Origin: Vigna angularis
Lineage: Eukaryota; Streptophyta; Magnoliopsida; Fabales; Fabaceae
Assembly (NCBI RefSeq): GCF_016808095.1
Contig: NC_068977.1
Location: 10,352,479-10,416,478 of the forward strand
Reading direction: 5' to 3'
DNA: 64,000 bases
The notes under the pieces were generated by a model. It was not told where the DNA came from. It worked only from the letters and a program-made list of their open reading frames with translations, and made no database searches. Both the position numbers and the translations under genes were made by a program. Positions 58,974 to 64,000 of this stretch are shown in pieces. Position 1 is the stretch's first letter, and each line of letters opens with the position of its first letter.

Positions 58974-60648
58974 CAATGGAAACACAGAAAGCTGAAAGGA
59001 AAGGTCAAAAGGAAGTAAATGAAAATTGAAAGAGTCACAACATGTGTATTTCTGTATCCCTTTCATAATTTGTTGTCCATTTGATAATCAGGCTGCTGAC
59101 TCAAGTAAATGGTGCGCAAGTTGGAAACACACCCGGGATTTTATTATCAGGAGGCAACTCCAAAAGTAACAAACAATAGCATGTGTTAATTCCAGTCAAC
59201 AGTTCAGATAGAATCCTGAGGTAAAACTACAAATCTATATAGAGAAGAATACAAACAGTACCTATAGTACTTTCTCCATAAAATTGCAGTTACTATCAAG
59301 CACCAGATACATACATTACACTAGATGATTCCAACTCAGATTCATGAAGAGTCTCCTTTGATTCATTAAGCTCAGGTGGTTGAATTTCCTGCAACGGTTG
59401 ACAGTGATAAGTGCGGCCTGTTTTTCTCAAAATTTTGGGTTTCATTAAAATTGCAAGGATGATCATCGGCAGGCTTGCTTGAAGGATTGCACCTCTATTC
59501 CAGCAAATTGATCGGCCCAGTGTTAAAAAACTACTAATCTTAAATAGAAACATCTAAAACAGTGGATGAATAAAACAAACTTGACACCTTCGTATCATCA
59601 GAAGCTAATAGAGATTCAGATTTTACTGGTGAACCAATAAAAAAATCATCTTCATCCATCGGACACATGTCATCATCGTTGTCGTCTGCTCTCACATAGG
59701 AATCTCATATAGGAATCTGCTTTATGATACACAGTTGAGAACTATATGCTATGTATACAAGGAATGAAAAATGGCCCCTATAATTTGTATATATAAATAA
59801 TTGCTTGCTTTGCTTTCACTTTTGGTGTGTAACTCCCCACACCAACCGATGTTTAGCATGGCTTTGTTGACAATCCAAGCTGTTTTTGTTCTACTAAGCT
59901 AAATTTAGGCCTTTATGTGTGCAAAATATAATTTGATTGTTATTAAATTTTGAAAGCGGTTATTATTTCAACTAGGTAAATAATTATTAGGCATTTGTTG
60001 CCATCCTCTTTTTCCTCCAACAATAGCTTATATAGACATCTTTAGTTGAATAATGAGAGGCATACCTGATTCACATGCATTTCATTATTTCATTTATTTG
60101 GAACTGTTTAACTGTGACCAAATCTTAGTGCTCAGGTGTTTGCAATGTAAATGAACAATGTTCTGCTATCATGAATTTGACAGGACTCTGAAAATGAGGT
60201 CATTGACTCTGTTGGCTATTTTTGTTTTCTTTATAGAAAGGCTATTTTGTTTCTAAATTCGTATTCAGATATCCCAAGTTAAAAAATGGCAGCAGTTACG
60301 TTCATCTTTTATTCCTGTTGAAATATGATATTAGATAATGAAGGAGGTAAATAGGTTCTTGAATTTATATAGTGTATCCTGATGTGATGTCATAAAACAA
60401 TGCTCACGCACTTACGCCTTTTATACTTCAAGTTAGATTGCATACTGAAATGCTAACCCTAATCAAAGGGTCAATTAACTTGCTGTAATTGGCTAAAGAA
60501 AATCCCTTTGAATAAGGATCCTAAATGATAGAATTTCTGAAAGTTAGGTAACACAATGATAAGTAAAATAATAAAAGTGATCCTACCCTACTATTGTCAT
60601 TCTCTTGTAAATAGTTTTTAGATGTTCCTAAATGTTTCCAAATTTCAG
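58974..60648. other. Intergenic, with a possible minus-strand terminal exon pair
   Basis: 58974-59280 is the PPR 3' UTR. On the minus strand, about 59690-59589 reads DDMCPMDEDDFFIGSPVKSES..SDDTK with a donor-like AAG|GTGTCA, and 59391-59296 reads EIQPPELNESKETLHESELE to a stop after an acceptor-like TTGCAG. Together they could be the end of an acidic protein whose upstream exons are missing; a TGA lies a few codons upstream of the first piece. 59700-60648 shows no helicase motif or other gene. Confidence 0.3.
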
Positions 60649-62837
60649 AGATTGTCATCGTTTAAGTTTAATGCTGGAAGTTCTTGATCAAGAAGCAACA
60701 GCTCTTTATTCATTCAAATCACAAACTCAGAGGCTTGAAGCTCTTCATCAATTTAAATCAGGAAAGGTTTCTGTACTGCTAGCAACTGATGTTGCCAGTC
60801 GTGGATTGGATATTCCTACAGTTGACCTTGTTATCAACTATGATGTTCCAAGGTTACCTTTTCTTGTGCCAATTTCTTTACCTTCTTAATAGACATTTGA
60901 AGCATTTCAATTAGCATATTGCAACTATTCATCTCCAGGTTTCCACGGGATTATATTCATCGGGTTGGTCGAACGGCAAGAGCCGGTAGAGGTGGACTGG
61001 CTTTGAGCCTTGTCACCCAGGTTAGCACATGTTATATTTAATATTAAAGCTTGTATATTTGTTTGTTATTTGAATTGAAGTTTGCAAGTACTGAATTTGT
61101 ACCTAATACCTAAGAATTTTTGTTTGTAATAAATTGTTAAATTTGAGAGGCCTGTTGCTTATGCAACATCACACTTGAGTGTTGATGTGGCGACTAAACT
61201 CATTTAATACTATAGTCGAGAGATACAACTTGTTATTCTGGGTAAAACCTAGGATTAGCACGTCATTCATTTTGAGTGAGCCATGGAAATGGGCATGACA
61301 CAACCCTCCTCATTTGCCCAAGCTTGAAATCAACAATGTTACCATAGACAGTTATATAATTCAACAATTAAATTGATAAATTTTTGCATCTCTGAAAGTT
61401 ATTAAAGGTGTCATTTCACTAATTTGACACTTAATGACCATTACCATCTAAATTTAGCTTAAAGGAATATTATGAATCTAACCAACTAAACTATAATACC
61501 TGCTATGGTTGACGTGAATTGGTTTCTGAGATTTATAGGGGGACCATAGGTACTTTTAAACTGCATGGATTCTGGGGTAATGCCCTAGGTTCTTCCTTTT
61601 TGAATTATGTTAGTATCTAAATCGGTACAATCTGTATCCCAGACATACCGATGTAAGTCTGTACTTTTAAACTTGATTGTGGGTGTTGTGCAAACCTTAG
61701 AAAAATGAGTTCATACTCTAGATAATTGCCTGCTTGTCTTGTGGATGGCAGTGTCTAGGATATCTTGATGTATAACCATTTTTAAGTGTGATGACATAGG
61801 TTGTGTGGCCTCTGAATATTCATACTCTAGATAATTGCCTGCTTGTCTTGTGGATGGCATTGTCTAGGATATCTTGATGTATAACCATTTTTAAGTGTGA
61901 TGAAATAGGTTGTGTGGCCTCTAAATATAAATAATTCCATTCTATTGGGAGGAGTTATTACTCAAACATATTCAGAAAATATTTGTTGATCTGTGGTTTT
62001 GCTGTGTTTTTTCGGAGGAAGTGTGTTAGTTTTTTCAATTGTTACTCATGTTCGTATAAATGAAATCATTTTAGGATTCTGATATTTTTATTTTTATTGC
62101 AAAGGTTTCCTTATTTGTTTGACATTTTCAGAATGATGTTGAACTTATTCATGAAATAGAAGCACTTATTGAGAAACAACTTGAAATGATTGAATACAAA
62201 GAAAGTGAGGCGCTTTCTCTCATGAAGAAGGTATGTTTTTGCAAGGCGATTTTTTGTTCTAACTATTGAATTATATATTTAATTTGTTTCCTTTTCTGTG
62301 TCTAAATAATTTTTGCATTTTCAATTATGAGCTATGTAAAGGTTTGGTTTTTTTGTTCTAAATTTCTATTTGACTTCTTAATTCTGTGATGTATTGTAGG
62401 TTTTCAGTGCTAAGAATGTAGCAGAAATGAGAATGATAGATGATGGCTTTGAGGAGAAAGCTAAAGAGCGGAAAAAACAGAAACTGAAAATGCTTGCAGA
62501 GAAAGGACTGTTGAAGAAAAATAAAAGGAGAAAAAAAAATAAAGAATTCTCAGAGCAAGGGAAAGAGGTATAAAACACCGAATATCTTCTTTCTCTTCCC
62601 GTTATTGACTTGCATAATTGGCCATTTTTCCAATCGACTTGTTTACTTTGATGTATTGTGTAGGTTTTCGGTGCGAAGAATGTCGAGGAAATGAAGATGG
62701 GTAGCATTGAGAGGGAAACAAAAACTAGTGCTAAAAGAAAAAGGTTTGTTAATGAAAAAAAGTTAAATCAAAGAAGTAAAGAATTTGCACAGGGGAAGGA
62801 AAAAAACAGAAAAAAAGAGAATAGAGGCATCAGCTGA
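60649..62837 (+). pseudogene. RH36-like DEAD-box RNA helicase, 3' half only
   Basis: Exons 60649-60852, 60939-61020, 62132-62230 and 62400 onward encode the C-terminal RecA domain: [27 protein letters not shown] (motif V) and [12 protein letters not shown] (motif VI), then a Lys-rich tail with VFSAKNVAEMRM..DDGFEEKAKERKK. This matches plant RH36 (SWA3/Dbp8-type, 18S rRNA maturation in the nucleolus). The N-terminal domain with Q, Walker A and DEAD motifs is absent; the upstream 1.5 kb has none. The tail exon (62400-62568; stop at 62571-62573 if unspliced) is duplicated as 62664-62837 (VFGAKNVEEMKM), also preceded by GATGTATTGTAG-like acceptor sequence and ending in TGA. Without motifs I-III it cannot be an active helicase, so I call it a truncated copy. 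Alternatively the upstream exons were lost in assembly. Confidence 0.75.
61712..61929. repeat. 109-bp tandem duplication in the helicase-fragment intron
   Basis: CATACTCTAGATAATTGCCT begins both copies (61712 and 61821); the copies differ at a few bases. Confidence 0.93.
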
Positions 62838-63528
62838 TATAGCAAACTCCAAAGAAAAAGGGTAAGAAGTACATTAGTATATTTAAGTAAACCATGATTT
62901 CTAATTATGGAAAGAAAAGAGCTTAAAATCAAAAGCCGAAAGAAAAGAGAGGTATCCCGGTGGACGTAGAGAAGCTAAAGGTATTTTGGTAAATGGTTTG
63001 TTATTGTATTCGTGTCTTCCTGACTGTTTGTAGAGATGAGATTAAACACATCAAGGCAATATTCTTCCTTTGATTTTGAGCTCTGATTTTGCCTCTTTAC
63101 TTGTTTAATTTGAGGTGAAAAAAAGGACCAAAGAACTGAATTTGAACCTGATGAACATTCCTAGCCGTTGAGAAGCAGGGTGTCATCAATCAATTTTGTA
63201 GCCAATTAAATACGTTGCTGATTTAGTTTCAGAAAATTGTACAGGTGGAACAAAATTGTCATATTTTGTGAATTCAATTGTTTTATTAATGTGTTGATTC
63301 TTTGTATTTTGCTTTTTTAAGCAAGTTCGTAAGTTCAAGTTTGTGAATGGAAAAACGTGAGATGGTGGACATTTTATCAAAGGTTTTTCTCAGCATTATA
63401 TCATTTATTGCAAATTTTGGGAGGATGAGGTGAAAACAATGAATAGGATGGCTAATAGTAAAAGTGACTAAAATAATCTATCCATTGAAGTGCGGGAGGC
63501 CAAGGGAAGAAAGACATTAAATGACTTG
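62838..63528. other. Downstream of helicase fragment, nothing recognised
   Basis: A/T-rich host-like sequence, probably 3' UTR and intergenic DNA, up to the LTR that starts at 63529. Confidence 0.45.
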
Positions 63529-64000
63529 TGTAACATCCCAAAATACAGTAATAATCATAATCAGAATTAATTACATTTAACAGTAAAACAATGCAGTCTT
63601 TACACTAAGATACGAGGTTCAAAAAGCCGAACGGCTTAACGTACAGAAATATATACAAACACAGCAATAACAGGAGTTTAGAGACGAACGGTTTTACAAA
63701 ACCTTAACCGAACGTTCATAATAAAACTGAAAGACTAATTAAATGAAAACTTAGCGAGCGCTCTAAGGCTCGGATTTAACTTCTACTTCAACCAGATTAG
63801 CGTCTTCCAAATTTTCTTCTTCTAGCATTTCTTCAAGTGACGCACCTCCATCTGCTCACATCCACACGGATGATCATTCCAATGACAGGACGAACGTACA
63901 GAGACAACAGACAACACAAGGAAAACGAAAGGGTAAGCTTATGTAATTTAATTTATACAACAACATATACAATAAACATTTCAATCCACACAAGCACATA
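63529..64000 (-). mobile_element. LTR end of the solo-LTR family, running off the window
   Basis: TGTAACATCCCAAAATACAG start, then the same order of blocks as 15598-16193 (CATCTGCTCACATCCACACG, GGATGATCATT, GGTAAGCTTATG). Minus orientation. Only the last 472 bases are visible; whether it is solo or part of a full element is unknown. Confidence 0.82.

Overview
This is a plant nuclear sequence: intron-bearing genes, AT-rich intergenic DNA, long (TA)n tracts and dense nested LTR retrotransposons. Ogre-type retroelements carrying an extra ORF upstream of gag, primed by tRNA-Arg, together with an early-nodulin-like gene suggest a legume (Phaseoleae such as Vigna or Phaseolus is my guess from style, not proven). 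No bacterial features, CRISPR, rRNA or tRNA genes were seen.

Layout. (1) 1-6.4 kb is genic: an unidentified terminal exon (+), an early nodulin-like phytocyanin gene (-, 2 exons) and a 10-coding-exon multi-pass membrane protein gene of the At3g27390 family (-). (2) 6.4-15.6 kb is AT-rich intergenic DNA with two complete solo LTRs of one family, each with an intact 5-bp target duplication, and two very long (TA)n tracts. (3) 15.6-37.1 kb is a Russian doll: a truncated LTR abuts a 4.42-kb-armed palindrome made of two tail-to-tail 5' halves of the same defective Ogre element. The right arm is split by a gag-protease-only LTR element (A, 10.9 kb, TSD ATCCC), which is itself split by a non-coding LTR element (B, 5.5 kb, TSD CATGG) whose two LTRs are almost identical. 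(4) 39.2-45.7 kb is a Mutator-like element with about 650-bp terminal inverted repeats and a 9-bp TSD. It carries three exons of a CD2BP2/LIN1-like gene (a Pack-MULE) and a smaller foldback element with its own 9-bp TSD. (5) 45.7-55.6 kb is LTR-retrotransposon debris: a Ty3/gypsy chromovirus 3' end (broken integrase plus 3' LTR) whose LTR is interrupted by another LTR element (C, TSD CCTTG). (6) 55.6-63.5 kb is genic again: an intact single-exon PLS-type PPR gene (+) and the 3' part of an RH36-like DEAD-box RNA helicase gene (+) that lacks its 5' half and has a duplicated last exon. The window ends inside another LTR of the solo-LTR family.

The genes do not form a pathway; they are single-copy host genes separated by transposon blocks. 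The strongest unusual objects are the Ogre palindrome (a potential long-hairpin RNA source with a template-switch-like centre) and the Pack-MULE. Exon junctions were placed by eye from GT/AG signals, reading-frame phase and family conservation.
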